Shown here one piece after another: positions 34,769 to 47,133 of a stretch of DNA of 64,000 nt. Source of the stretch: Sesamum alatum. Its lineage: Eukaryota; Streptophyta; Magnoliopsida; Lamiales; Pedaliaceae. The translations under genes and the position numbers were made by a program. The stretch lies in contig JACGWO010000010.1 of the NCBI GenBank assembly GCA_034509735.1, positions 2,542,001 through 2,606,000 of the forward strand, written 5' to 3'. The notes beneath the pieces are model-generated. The model was not told where the DNA came from. It made no database searches and saw nothing but the letters and a program-made list of their open reading frames with translations. Positions within the stretch are counted from its first letter, which is position 1, and every line of letters starts with the position of its first letter.

Positions 34769-35880
34769 ATAATTTCACTTGCTTCCAATTAAAAAAAATA
34801 TGACAGATTCGATATATCACGAATGGAGCCACAATTTGCACGAGTGACAGGTGTCAATATCAGAAATTGGGTTTGGGACCCTATAATTTAACTATATCTA
34901 TAAAAAAATAATTAAAGTTTGGCGTCAAATGATGCTTCTCTATTTCAATGGGTAGTGCAATATCATGCCATTCACAATCAATATTCGAGTATTAAGTTCT
35001 TGATGATTTCTCCGCTCATCCAAAAAGTATTAGAAAAAAATGTTATTCGTAGTGAATAATATCATTCTTAGAAACTTCTTAATTTTCTTTTTTCTATTTT
35101 ACAAAAGCGATAATTACATAATTATATTATTTTTTCAATAAATTTAGTAACTAAACAATACTAGTTCAATTAATACATCTATACGATGAAAAATTATGAA
35201 CATAAATTACAATAAACTCATATTACTTGCCAGCACATTTTTTTGAATAAAAATTTTGTAATGTTTCCGATTCTAACCGTTTATCGTTTACTGGGTTGAA
35301 GGGTAGTTATTGATCATCCACTAGCGCAACTCTCATGTCAACACAAACAATATACTTGTACGAGCTACGATCATCCCGACTGAAAATGGCCCATCTTTAC
35401 GAACTAAGCCACCTATTATTAATGTCATCACCTAATCGTTGATAAATTAATAATCAGAAACTAATGGTGTGTGTTGGGGTTAGGATGTTCATGATATATG
35501 GGTATAGATTGTCCGTTTTGAGGTATTCGTCTCACTTTACGTGAATTTTGATTTACTACTATTTATAATCTGATTTTTACCCAGTAAATGTATTGACTGA
35601 TATCTCGACGTGATAATGCAACGATAGCTTAAACAACGAAAATGAAGATAATAAGCAGCGATGAAAACTAAAAGCGTACTATTCTACTGCAACTTTACTC
35701 CATCGACGTATTGAGGTAGAATTCAAGTAACGACATCGATAAACATGCAATTCGTACGGGCAAGCTATTCGACAGCACATCAACTTGAATTCATTTTCCG
35801 AAAAATTAAACTACCAAGGGAAAATATGATCGGTAAGAGAAGTTAAAGCAGATGAATAAAGAATTTTCTTGTTCAAGACT
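34769..35880. other. Intergenic; family F repeat near 35505-35620
   Basis: No gene. The segment GAGGTATTCGTCTCACTTTACGTGAATTTTGATTTA is a family F copy. The rest is unremarkable. Confidence 0.4.
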
Positions 35881-36672
35881 TTACTCAAATACAGACCTTA
35901 TGATTCTTTCTCTTTTCTCACTGCTCATAAGCAATTGGTCTCTTTTCCGTCTTATAAAATGTTTCGGGGATCTTATAAGATGAGCAAGAACTTGTGCTGT
36001 ACAAAAAGGACAGAACAGATACATGGATAAGATTTCCGCATAATGAGAAGAACTGAGAGGATGGTAAATTACTAACCTGAAATACAGTCGGCAGATACAA
36101 CCACGCCGTGTAACAGCAACCAGTTAGAACAGCATTTGCACGGATGCAAAGTTGGAGAGAAATAAAGGTTAACACTAACAACCGTCGTTATAATAATACC
36201 TAAAGAAATAGTAAATATTCACATATCATAGAAGCAAGTTGTCAACACAATTGCGTCCTTCTATTCTTTTTCTAGTTGATAACTCAACGAGGACTCTGTT
36301 CTGTGATGCAAAAACAACAATAAATCCATTCCTTGCACTTCAAAGTTAATGTCTAGGGTAACAGCAGATCAAGAATCTCATAAATCAAAAGCTATTCAAA
36401 TCAATGCTAGCAATTGATAAGGAACTAACTTAAAACCGAACTAGTGCATGAGCGTAAAGGTTAAGCAATCTACATTAGCCAATGGCATTAACGAGGGCAT
36501 GATAAGGCAAACAAAGTAAGGACTACCATCAACTTGCATATTCACAAAAGTATATATTAATAGAAGAAGAAATGCAATCGCCAATCAGCATACTAAGCAC
36601 GTCAAAATGGAAGAAGTATAAAAAAATATGTATTCAATTGGCATCTGTATTAACAAGCTCACTCGCATTTAC
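35881..36672. other. PPR gene 3' region, possibly with spliced 3' UTR
   Basis: This is less AT-rich than the DNA to its left. A minus-strand frame (36181-35918) encodes no domain I know. Splice-like signals (GTATTTCAG|GTTAG on the minus strand, near 36080) raise the possibility of introns in a long 3' UTR of the PPR gene. Unproven. Confidence 0.3.
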
Positions 36673-38226
36673 TTAATGACTCTTCCATTTACGTAAAAGT
36701 TCCTCATAAGCAAATGCTTTCCCTACTCTAGATAGGCTCTGTTTCAACTTTGAAAGTGTGGCAGAGTTCAACTTGATCCCTCGCTCAATCATGTCCTCAG
36801 CACACTTAACGGCTTCAGGAACCCGATTCATGTCCCGAAGCCCCACAACCAACAAATTACCCGTTTCGTCCAAATCAGAACTGTAGTTTTCAATCATACA
36901 TCTCCACACCTTGATTCCCATATGAGGATCCCCAGCATCTACATATGTCTTAACTGCTGTACTGCAGTCTTCTTGCATAGGCACAAACTCATTTTTCACC
37001 ATCTCCTTGAATATTGGGGTAGCATCCCTTAGCCGTCGTTGTTTGATCAAAAAGTGAAACAGTAACCCATAAGTTTCAGAATCAGGAAATGCCCCATTAT
37101 AAACCATCTCATCTAATAACTTCTCAGCTGAATCAAAATCCTTGACATTACAATACAAGGAAATTAATGATTTATACATCACCGTATCTGGCTTACAAAT
37201 ATTCTTCCCAACCATCGTCTCCCAAAACACTTTAGCACATTTTGGATCACTCTTCCTCACACATTCATCAATTGAAAACTTAAGAAACTTCATGCCAGGA
37301 TAGCAACCCCTGTCTCTCATTGTGTCAAAAAACTTCATTACTTCGTGCATTCCATCAGGACCCTTAAGCAGGGTACACAAAAACGAATCATAAGCTGGCA
37401 CATTCCTCATATCCCATCCAATATCAATCACCATTTCCGAGAAAGTTTGCCTAGCTTTACCCACATCCCCATCGCTCTCCCACCCCTCAAGCAAAACTGT
37501 GTACGTCTCTGCGTCCACTCTAATCTTGCCCTTTAGAATTCCCAAATAGTCCATCGCCTGTTGAGTTTTCCCCTCCCTACACATTGCACGCAGCAACGAA
37601 TTCAACGCCGCAGTGTCTCTTGGAACACCATATTGATCCATAACCTCAAAGCTCAAAATGGCCTCTTGCACGTGGTTTGCAATCACATAACTACCAAATA
37701 CCGATGCAAACGTAGCCAAAGAGAGCAACTGTTCCTTCCTCATGGATTTAATAGCATCCCACATTGCATCAAACAAGCAATTCTTTCCCAACAAATCCAC
37801 AACCAAGTTCCACGCATACGGGCTATGCTTATTCAACTGGAAACTAGACCACCGGAAAAACTTCACGGCGGACCCTGGATACCCATACGATAATTTAAGC
37901 ACCTCCTCCACATCTTCTTCAGAAACCCGGATGCCCGTATCATCAAGAACCCTCTCCACAGTCACAGCCGGCGTTCTAGCTACAATTTCGCACAAAAGTT
38001 TCACCTTTGGGGGCAAAGAGGATACTTCACTGTACGAAATGAAGCTTGAGCGCTTACCCATTACTTGCTGATGGGAATTCCGATATGGGGTGACATGATT
38101 ATCGGTTGGGAAATTAGGGGCCGTGGAAATATGCTGATTGTGGTGGCGCTTTCTACCTGGGTCAATCTTAGATGATGAAGAAGAGGAGGAATCTCCGCCA
38201 TGGGATCTTTTCCGGGCATTCCTCAT
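36673..38226 (-). CDS. P-class pentatricopeptide repeat protein (At1g77360-like)
   Basis: One uninterrupted 517-residue frame from the ATG at 38226, intronless like most plant PPR genes. Residues 1-56 are basic and Ser-rich (MRNARKRSHGGDSSSSSSS...), followed by the conserved block LPPKVKLLCEIVARTP and VLDDTGIRVSEEDVEEVLKL, which I recall from Arabidopsis At1g77360 relatives. From about 135 on, degenerate 35-residue helix-turn-helix repeats follow (for example DTVMYKSLISLYCNVKDFDSAEKLLDEM and DSETYGLLFHFLIKQRRLRDATPIFKEM). There is no E, DYW or SMR tail, so it is P-class. Such proteins bind organellar RNA for stability, splicing or translation. The organelle is probably mitochondrial by relatedness, yet the N-terminus is not a clean targeting peptide. 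RNA target unknown. Confidence 0.88.
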   Translation of the reverse strand: MRNARKRSHGGDSSSSSSSKIDPGRKRHHNQHISTAPNFPTDNHVTPYRNSHQQVMGKRSSFISYSEVSSLPPKVKLLCEIVARTPAVTVERVLDDTGIRVSEEDVEEVLKLSYGYPGSAVKFFRWSSFQLNKHSPYAWNLVVDLLGKNCLFDAMWDAIKSMRKEQLLSLATFASVFGSYVIANHVQEAILSFEVMDQYGVPRDTAALNSLLRAMCREGKTQQAMDYLGILKGKIRVDAETYTVLLEGWESDGDVGKARQTFSEMVIDIGWDMRNVPAYDSFLCTLLKGPDGMHEVMKFFDTMRDRGCYPGMKFLKFSIDECVRKSDPKCAKVFWETMVGKNICKPDTVMYKSLISLYCNVKDFDSAEKLLDEMVYNGAFPDSETYGLLFHFLIKQRRLRDATPIFKEMVKNEFVPMQEDCSTAVKTYVDAGDPHMGIKVWRCMIENYSSDLDETGNLLVVGLRDMNRVPEAVKCAEDMIERGIKLNSATLSKLKQSLSRVGKAFAYEELLRKWKSH

Positions 38227-40102
38227 GGCTTTTCTTTTTCTGTTAAGCGAAAAATGAGCGAAATTAGTCGGGAAATTGGTTGATCATCTGAAACCCTAGA
38301 TAGTACGTTAAGGTTCTTTCGTCGCCTACGGACGAGGTGCAGCACTGCAACTGCAAGCGCCTCGTAAGGAACACAGTGCTTATACATTTGAGACAGAAAT
38401 ACCCCTAACAGAAGTAGACATAATACAAAATAACTGTCATTAAAATTCTCCGCTAATGAAATATAAAATCACTTACGAAAAAAATAAATTTTAAATATCA
38501 TTATAATAATATCACATCACGTACTATAATTTATTTTATAATTAAAAAATCAATATTTAATTTGTCACTAATGTCGACAAAATATTTGTACATTTAACAT
38601 TATGTACTTTTCCTAACTTCGATAGTTTTTTTTTTTTTCTTCACAAATTATTGTCTCGTAACACTTTGTAAAAATTCTAATGTAACGCACCATTTACACT
38701 GTTTAACGAAGTCGGCACTAATTGAAAGTCCACCAACACTGGTGGTAGTTTTTGTTGAGCTAATCACCGCAACTGTATTCTGTAGATCACTTGGAAACCA
38801 TCTAAAATAAAGTCCGACATAAGTAAACTAAGAATTATCAAGCATGTGCACCAATGCATGCCGTACATTTATCTTTAAAAAATTTCAATACTTTTTACAC
38901 TTTTAGACAAAGTGAGTCGCGATACTTTGTGATATATTATCTTTTCGATTACAACGTCTTTATCAAATAAATCTCAATTGTCTCCACGATTGAAATGATA
39001 TTTATTTCATACAAGTATTGAGATTTTGTGAACTTTTATGTTTTTTTTTTTCATGAAAATAAGATTATAATATGATAGGTAGATGTTTTATGGAAGAATA
39101 ATACAGGAATTTGACTTTTTTAATTCTACCCTTTTGGAATATTCTGTCCTTCATAATATAGATTTCTTTAAATCTAACGGTCAAAGACGGGGACATTTAA
39201 AAGATAAGAAACTGTTAAAATACATTTGAAAGATGGGGGACTAAAATAGGACAAAAAACAAGAAATGAGATACTAACAACAAGATTTGCTATTACATATG
39301 AGTATTTGTACTGCATCAATGTGCACAATGAATTGGATCGGGTCGGCCCAAGACCAACACAGATAGTTCGAAGAAGTTCAGCCCAGATTGGCCCACCACG
39401 GTCCTAGGGTGTTCTGAGGCCTGTAGTGGGCCCTAATTTGATTCATTTCTAAATCTAGACCCAGCCATGAACTGCACTGGTTAAGGACCGGACTAGATCC
39501 TAATATGCCTATTTTATTTTTATATTTTTTTATGAAATTGAGATGTTTTTTGAATAATTACTTAAATTTATGTTTTGTCTTATAAAATAAACAAACAATA
39601 AATAAAATCATGCAATTATGATTAGAAAAAAATAGTTACGACTATATAATAAACTTAAATAATAATTTGACTAACAAACTTCCTATAATAAATTTAGACA
39701 CAACAAATCCCAAGAGGACTAAAAATAAATTTTGAAAAAGATAAATAAGGAATCTTAATAAATTAATGTACTAAAAATTTAAAAGTAGAACATAAATTTT
39801 TTTTTTAAATTTATTAAAATAGATAATTTTAAAAAATAAAATAAAAATTATATGACATATATTATTGAAAGAAAAAAATTAACCCAACTTACCCCATTGC
39901 GCATCTTGAAGTTGTAATACGAAGCACATGCAACTTCCTACTATCTTAAGACTTCGATTCCATGAAAAAATTTGAGTTCATGTGTGGGTATTTATCTTAT
40001 GTGAATTTTTAGTAATTTATTTTATGTGGGTATTTATTTCGATTGATATGAATTTCTTAGAATTTATTTAATTATTTTTAATTATATTGATATATCGGAT
40101 GT
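38227..40102. other. Intergenic region upstream of PPR; family F copy
   Basis: The first 150 bp are the PPR leader and promoter. Farther left is AT-rich DNA with a GC-richer stretch (39330-39510, containing GGGTCGGCCCAAGACC) that I cannot name and a family F block at about 39968-40090. No gene. Confidence 0.4.
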
Positions 40103-40112
40103 ACCCATGTAT

Positions 40113-40579
40113 GGGAAAAATGCAAGTAACTTCTCTGTGATATTAGAATTGAGCAAATTATTTTTCCTATGAAAAATAAAATAGCAAGTTATGTTCCTAT
40201 ATTTTTAAAATGAATCAGTTTACTTCCCCTGTGTAAATTGCTCAATTTTAAAAAAAACACAAGGAGGTTAATTGCTATTTTTTTATAGGAAGGTAATTTG
40301 CTCATTTGCAATATCACATGAAGGTAAATTGGGCCCATTTATATAAAAATTACATAATAAATAAAAAATCGCAGTAATACTGCCAAAGCGGTAACAATTG
40401 CAAAAATATGACCAATCGCGAGCCAAGCTCGCGACCGGCCATTAAAAATTATTTTTTTATGCTACGGCTGCTGCCTCAGGCAGCGACCGGCGGCTCGCGA
40501 CTGGCCATTAAAAATTATTTTTTTATGCTATGGCCGCTGCCTCAGGCAGCGACCGCCGGTCGCTAGCCTTGGCCAGCAA

Positions 40580-40618
<39 letters not shown>

Positions 40619-41652
40619 TTTAATTTTTTTTTTTTAATTTTTATTTATTGTAAATCATTAATTTATATTTAATTTACTAATTATATCGTATTTTATTATT
40701 TCAAGCTAATTATTATAAGACTAAAAAATTACATGAAAATGTATATTCAAGTATTTGGTACATATTTTGCCGTTTACGACCTTGCCTTTGGACATTATTT
40801 TGGCTCGAAGGACCTTGGTTTCGTTGGGATTGACTGCGAATTTGTTGTCGTGCACGAGCTTGTGCCCAATCCATTTCATTAGGTATTCGGGTACTTTGGC
40901 GTCGACCCGAACGAGTTGATGTACGAAGAGTATCATCGTGAACCAATTGGGATAATGGTGGAAGACTATTGGGATATTCTCAATTTTCAATTGGTCCACG
41001 ACGATACTTTTCGTACATCAACTCGTCCGGGTCGACGCCAAAGTACCCGAATACCTAATGAAATGGATTGGGCACAAGCTCGTGCACAATAACACATTCG
41101 CAGTCAATCCCAACGAAACCAAGGTCCTTCGAGCCAAAATAATGCCCAAAGGCAGGATCGTAAACGATAAAATAATGTACCAAATACTTAAATACACATT
41201 TTTATGTAATTTTTTATTGTATTATTTTAATTCTAAATTTTTATAAGCATAATTCTTTAAATTATCATAAAGTTAATTATATTATTTTGTAATGAATAAT
41301 AATTAGTTTGAAATAATAAAATACGATATAATTAGTAAATTAAATATAAATTAATGATTTACAATAAATAAAAATTTTAAAAAATAAATTAAATTTAAAA
41401 AAAAAAGGGTTGTTGGCCAAGACAGCGACCTGCCTTGGCTAGCGACCGGCGGTCGTTGACTCAGCTCACGACCCACGGTCGTGAGTTGGGCCAGCAGCCG
41501 TAGTATAAAAAAATAATTTTTAATGACCGATCGTAAGTTTGGCTCACGATTGATTATATTTTTGCAATTTTTACCGTTTTGATGATATTATTATGATTTT
41601 TTATTTATTATATAATTTTTATATAAATGGACAGGTAAATTGCATTAAATCC
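40113..41652. mobile_element. MITE family D split by a foldback element
   Basis: Starts GGGAAAAATGCAAGTAAC at 40113 and has family D blocks to 40331. Its last bases (CATTAAATCC) appear only after the nested element, ending at 41652. ACCCATGTAT is duplicated exactly at 40103-40112 and 41653-41662. The right boundary lies about 130 bp upstream of the DRB start codon. Confidence 0.75.
40332..41633. mobile_element. 1.3-kb foldback (palindromic) element, 9-bp TSD
   Basis: Two arms of about 620-650 bp (40332-40951 and 40986-41633) are near-complete inverse copies around a roughly 34-bp centre. Termini read GGCCCATTTATATAAAAATT and, from the other end, TGTCCATTTATATAAAAATT. GGTAAATTG is duplicated exactly at 40323-40331 and 41634-41642. 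The outer arms are rich in GCGACCGGCGGTCGC-like words. The left arm has a 32-bp T run at 40582-40613. A Q/R-rich frame (GRRQSTRIPNEMDWAQARA) is open on the minus strand of the left arm but stopped by TAA in the right arm. I cannot assign it. The 9-bp duplication suggests Mutator-like mobilisation. Confidence 0.82.
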
Positions 41653-41782
41653 ACCCATGTATTATGCAATTTATTAGATAGTGATGCATAAATTAAGAAA
41701 AACAAAAAAGAGAAAAAGAATCCAATCAAGCTTTTTTCACCCGCCGTGACTTCACTCTCCCCAAACTACTTGCTCGAGAAAA

Positions 41783-44700
41783 ATGTGGGCACTCGATTCT
41801 TCTCCTCCTCCTCCAGGTAAAATTTCATCTTCTTTTTGTTGTTTGCTTATTCTTGGAGCTCGATTCGTTCTGCAGATCCCTGTTTGTTGTTTATGCTATT
41901 TTTTATATGTTCGCAAACCCCAAACTTTCGACGTCTCGAACCATCGATCGATTTGGTTCTTCCCTCCGTTAATTCGTCTCTGTTTTTCTCTGTTACGCTT
42001 CAGTTTGTGTATGCTGATTTTTAGGTTAGTACGATTTTCAGGTTTTCAATGGAAACACAAAGTTTAAATTGACTCTACATTCTGCTTCCAGAGGAAGAAT
42101 TTGGGTGCAACTTAAAACACCATGAAAATTAGCACAATTTATTAGTTTGGTTGCAAGTTGTAGTTGTACGATGGTGTTATTGAGTTCTATCAAGTTTTAG
42201 GGAGAAGTATTAGTTCCAAAGGTTGCATGTGTTGGGCTCTGTGTCAGTAACAATATTATAAGCTGTAAGTCTCCAAGAAATTCTGTGTTATTTAAGGTTA
42301 AGGTCCGTCTAGTTTGATTAGATGGGCTGTAAATATCGGGAGCAAAATTGTTTGAACTTCAAGGGAGTACATAAGTAAAATCTGTGGTCTTGGTATTTTC
42401 AGTAATTCAATTCTTCTTCATATGCTCAATGATGTCTTCCTCATGCCTGCAGAATTTCGTGTTATCACAAAGTTTTGATTCCAGGGATTGAGCTATGAAC
42501 TTTCTTGTTTGGCTTGTTCTACTTCTTGCATCTCCACTTGGTGTATTTTCGTGCCGCTTTAATTTGTGCATGCATTGGAATTTTTTAATGCTGCTGCATG
42601 TTTGTGGTACTGTTCTTGATTACGCACTGTGCAGTTGAGTTTTGTCATTCTTGATTGTGTTCCGCGATATAGGTATTCCTGAAGAAGGCTGGTGCAAAAA
42701 CCGCCTGCAACAATACACACAAAAAGCTTCTATCGCACTACCAGTATATGAAACAAAAAATGAAGGAGGAGCTCCACATGCACCCCAGTTTAGATCCCGG
42801 GTATGGGTGGATGGAACATGCTTTCAGTCACCAAATGCATTTTCGAACAGAAAGATGGCAGAGCAAGATGCTGCCAAGCATGCACTGATAGCCATTCAGG
42901 AAAGAGTAAAGAATGAGGGGCATTCACGTGTCTTAGAGGTTTGTTCCAAGCAATGATCTCATCTTTGTTTCGTCAGCAGTTTTAGTAGTAATTATTAACA
43001 AAGCTTGAATTGCGTACAAGAAGCTGTTAAATTTCCAGTATCGTTTTGAGGGCATCTGAATAATTTGTTTGATATGCTGGTGTGTTTATGTAGCTTTAAG
43101 TTAAACTCCACTTTTGTCCCCTTGAACTAACACATATTTGAAGATTACCTCCTTCACTTTTTCTATTCCATTGTGTAAGTTTCTGAAAAATATAAAGTGA
43201 GTACCTGTGTCCATCCGAAAATGGTTCTAGGCAAAGGAAAACAAGGAATAGAAGAATAAAAGAACAAAAATGTGTACATCACCTTGCTGAAAACACTGTA
43301 CAACAATTGAAAACGAGACGAGATCTGGTAATACCAACAACTTTTTCCATTTCTTTTGGTCTTTATCTTAGTTCCAAGGCCAAATCTTGATTGCTGATTT
43401 GTCCTTCACTATGAAACATTCTAATAAAATTATTGAACGAATGGATGGACAAAGTTATGTAACAGAAAGATGAAGGGGGTAGACCAATTGAGTGTGAGCT
43501 GAATTTGGGTAATGCAGAATTAATCCTATGTTGTAGTTCTGCTTCCTTAGTTTCTTATGGCATGTATTCATGTGGCTATATTTATGATGCATGGTTTGAA
43601 GATTCATAAGATATGGATGTCTGTGTGGGTGTACCATTACATTTAAGTATTTTCGTTTTGGTTGTTTTACGTGAATGAACTTTTATTCTCGTCAGCATAT
43701 ACTATAAAATTTGCTGGACACAACGACTTATTTCCTTCATATAAAGCATAGTTTATTGTGATTTTAATTAACACTCTTCCGTCAAGTTTTCCTTTGATTT
43801 AGTTGCATATTTTCCTATCCGTTGCATCTCACATCCTCTGCTGAATATGCTGAATAATCTCAAATGATTTCTTCCACATTTTCTTGTGGTGTTTATTTTC
43901 TTTACTGATTTGAGAAGTGCCTATCTGCAACTTTTTCTCTCCTTGTACCGTATATGTATTGTGATATTCTGATCTGTCACATTCCACTTCTTTGGATGTT
44001 AGTACTAAATCGCGCAATAATTTTACAGCATCAAACAGTTGTATAATGTTCATTTAACAGCTATAGCTCTCACCACAACAGCAGAAGTTGGGTCCAACAA
44101 TGTCTCTCTATCTTCCTCTATGTGATTTATTATTTTCTTTCCAATGGTGCAAACTCCTTGAACAAATTAATAAAGCTGAAAGAATAAGTTTTCAGTGTCG
44201 ACCATGATGTCTAAAATAGTCTAAAAATCCGGAATCCAGAAAGGAGAATGGGTGGTGGTGGGAATTTACTGTCTGCCCATTTTGAAATTACTGATTATCT
44301 CTCATCATTTTTATTTACTTTCCCTAGTCCGTTAATGCAGTAATTCCTTTGTGTAATTTAACTCATTTTATGGAAATGAATTATCTTGCTTGCTTTTTTA
44401 GGCTGTTGAAATATCTCCCTGAATTTCATCGCATTTTCCATTTAAAAGATTCTACAGGATACTGTCTTTTGCAAGATGATCATTCATGAATATGTTTCGC
44501 TGATGAATCTGAAACCGCCTACTTATGTAACAAATGAGTCAAAGGCAGTGCTTCCCCTGTTTGTGTGTTCATTGATTTTGAATGGTGCTACGTATGTTGG
44601 AGATGCTGGAAAAAACAAGAAAGAGGCTGAGCAATTCGCAGCACGTGCAGCTATTTTGTCAATTTTAGGTGACTTATAAAACCTTCAAATCCCAATATGC

Positions 44701-45247
44701 TATACTTTCTGCATGGAAGTTCTAATGTAAATTTATAACTATTTGGTGATACCTGACATCAATTGCTGCAGATACTGAATCTGGCACCACAATGTCTGAG
44801 ATAGTTAAGTCGAAGTTTAAGTTATATAATGCAATGAAGCCGGTCAAGGATTCATCCAGTGTCCAGGGTGCCACTGTGCCTGCCGGTGTAAGCCCATCGG
44901 AGGAAAGGAGTGCAGTTTTGTTGGCCAATAAAAGAAAAGAAGTTGAAGAAGTCAGTGCAGAAACTGTGACCGATCCGTCACCTGTGATTCCACAGCCTAG
45001 CTCTGCACCCTTTCCTGCTATTCAAATGGCACTTTCAGAGTCTAACACAGAGCAACCGTCTAGTACTCAGAACACATATCAGTCCCTTCACGAGTTCAAG
45101 AAGCCTGAACCACAAACTTCTTCGGTCACTGTTGCTCCTCCAATCGTATTTGTGCCTCCTGCTGCGGAACACACTCAAATGTGCGCGACTTCAGGAAGAA
45201 AGCAGAAACGTAAAAACAAGAAGGCCAGAAAGAATGAATCCTTGTAA
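41783..45247 (+). CDS. Double-stranded RNA-binding protein (plant DRB family)
   Basis: Four exons in frame: 41783-41816, 42673-42938, 44458-44668, 44772-45247, giving 328 residues. dsRBD1 spans about 17-92 (WCKNRLQQYTQKASIALPVY ... FSNRKMAEQDAAKHAL). dsRBD2 spans about 101-170 (CKMIIHEYVSLMNLKPPTYV ... GKNKKEAEQFAARAAILSI). Both end in the conserved KKxAEQxAA helix that contacts dsRNA. A long Ser/Pro-rich tail ends in a basic, NLS-like RKQKRKNKKARK. DRB proteins partner Dicer-like enzymes in miRNA or siRNA processing (HYL1, DRB4) or antiviral silencing; which type this is cannot be told. The stop overlaps a strong donor (GTAAGT at 45244), so an alternative fifth exon (45486-45525) would replace it. 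The first exon encodes only 11 residues. A foldback transposon sits just upstream. Confidence 0.82.
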
Positions 45248-46400
45248 GTATTGATGCAATACTGAAACATTTGAGAGTTAAATGTCAATTCATGTTCACA
45301 ATTTTTGGCTTGATAATAGAGATTTCCTCAATCAGATCGATCTTCCACTAAATGATTTTCTCTTAACATACTGAAAGCATTGAACTATAACATCCAAGAA
45401 CCGTACCTGTTTGTATCTTAGATGGTTGTGGAATATCTTCTGTCATTATTTCTTCTACCTTTTCTCTCCACAAAATCTTTTGCAGGCATCTCATGTTAAT
45501 ATTGCTAGTTGCTACCCGTCTCTGAACGTTCCTTGCATTGCTCCAAAATGTAGGCCAACGGATGCTGTGATTCCTCAGACTCTAGTCCCTGCTGGTTCTG
45601 CAGTCCCTTGAGCCAGGCCACACTTCAGGTAGGTACGTCTATTCGACAATTATCCGTTGATTTTCCAATTCAACTGTGTCCGGAACATTCTTGTCCGGCA
45701 ACAGGTAGGCAATATGCTCATCTTGTAGGTAGTTGTCAGTATATGGATGCTCTTCAAGCAATTATGCACAATGTTAATGTAGTTTCAGGTCAGCTCTTTT
45801 ACCTTGTACCAGAACACATTCCTATCTTATTAGTATGAATTTTGATTCTCTTTTTCCCTTATTTGTTGGGAGGAAGAGGGAAATGACTATAACCCTTGCA
45901 GTATTCATAGCGCTATTAAAGATAACTTTGTTCCGAACAATCACTTTTGGGATTAGATTCCATTCATATCATGTTTTTTGTCGAAAGTTTAATTTATCGC
46001 CTTTAACCCCGCTACAATTATTGCAGAAATAGTACACTGAAAGAACAAGTGTTGGTGTGTTTCTGCAATAAGATCATCACCCACACACAATTGAATCCAT
46101 ACTGTTGCAGCCATGACTTACCAAGTTCAATTAACTTCTCCTATACTGCAAACCACAACATGAACACATTCCCGGGAATCTTCAAAGGTCCTAGCATCAA
46201 GGAGTTCCCGGGAACAACTTGTAGTTGAGGTGTGAAAGCTCGTGGTGCAGTAGAAAATAAGTGCCTGATCCAGTCCTCCATCTCACTTAATCTGTTGTGG
46301 TAATGCTTCTTGGATTTCCCTAAGTTCATATGGTGCAAAATCTCACTGCCAACTCCCATACTGAATAGCCTCAGCTAGCTTAGCATATTCAGAAATCCCT
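45248..46400. other. DRB 3' region and unrecognised minus-strand ORF
   Basis: Bases 45486-45830 are less AT-rich, with protein-like frames out of phase with the DRB exons, possibly an alternative or eroded C-terminal exon. A minus-strand ATG frame at 46359-46141 (begins MGVGSEILHHMNLGKSKKHY) is ordinary in composition but unrecognised. Two CCCGGGAA words flank a 25-bp segment near 46170-46216. Confidence 0.3.
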
Positions 46401-46423
46401 GTAATAATTCTGGTGGTACTACA

Positions 46424-46960
46424 AGAAGTGTAACATTTTGTCATGACTAATTGTTGTCACCACAAATAAAAAAATATGGTAAATAGTAATTAATTTCAAT
46501 TCAAAACGGCTGCTGACGGTTGTTTAAGCATGCCAGGTAAAAATATCTCATAGCTACAAACTATAGCAAATGTTTCGGCGAAATACTTCAGTGATAGCTG
46601 AGAATCATAGTAAATGTTTCAATAACATTTGTTTCAAAAGTCGACATCTACATTTTTCATATTGATTTGTTTGACTATTGTTAATAATCTTAATTTGCAA
46701 AGATTTTGAAATTGTACTCGTTGTAATGTCAAAAATGATGGGGTTAGCAGCAATTTACCCATTGTGATAAGAGCAATTTTTAAAAACCACCTAAGAAGGA
46801 AAAATTATCAAAAAAATCTGTTTGTGCTTTTTAAAATGAAGCAAAAAACAACCCTGCCTTTTAAAATGAAGCAAAAAACAACCCCACACGATTGTGCATT
46901 ATTTAATTATAAAATAATGTTCATGTGCTTATTTAAATACCGTTAAATCTTAATTGATGG
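46424..46960. repeat. Degraded CACTA-like (E) and MITE D fragments
   Basis: ACTACAAGAAGTG at 46428 recalls a CACTA left end. It is followed by family E words (TGTCATGACTAATTGTTG, CAAATGTTTCGGCG). From about 46745, AGCAATTTACCC and two AAAATGAAGCAAAAAACA units mark a broken family D copy. Confidence 0.4.
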
Positions 46961-47133
46961 TTCAAATTTATCAGTAACATCTACTGTTCATATTTTATCA
47001 TATAAATTTATGGTCCAAATTTTTTCTCACATATATTTTTTGATATATAATAAAACAATATCTAATTTAAAATTCATATAAAATTAATAAAATTTTGAAC
47101 AAAATTCCACATCATTGTATCCCCCCCCCCACC

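Noticed and set aside
36673..38226. Plus-strand frames within the PPR locus (e.g. 37561-37893)
   Set aside because: Antisense shadows of the 517-residue PPR frame.
40887..41080. Foldback centre as an assembly artefact (false palindrome)
   Set aside because: The arms differ by many substitutions and the whole is bounded by exact 9-bp duplications, so a real insertion is more likely; long reads would settle it.
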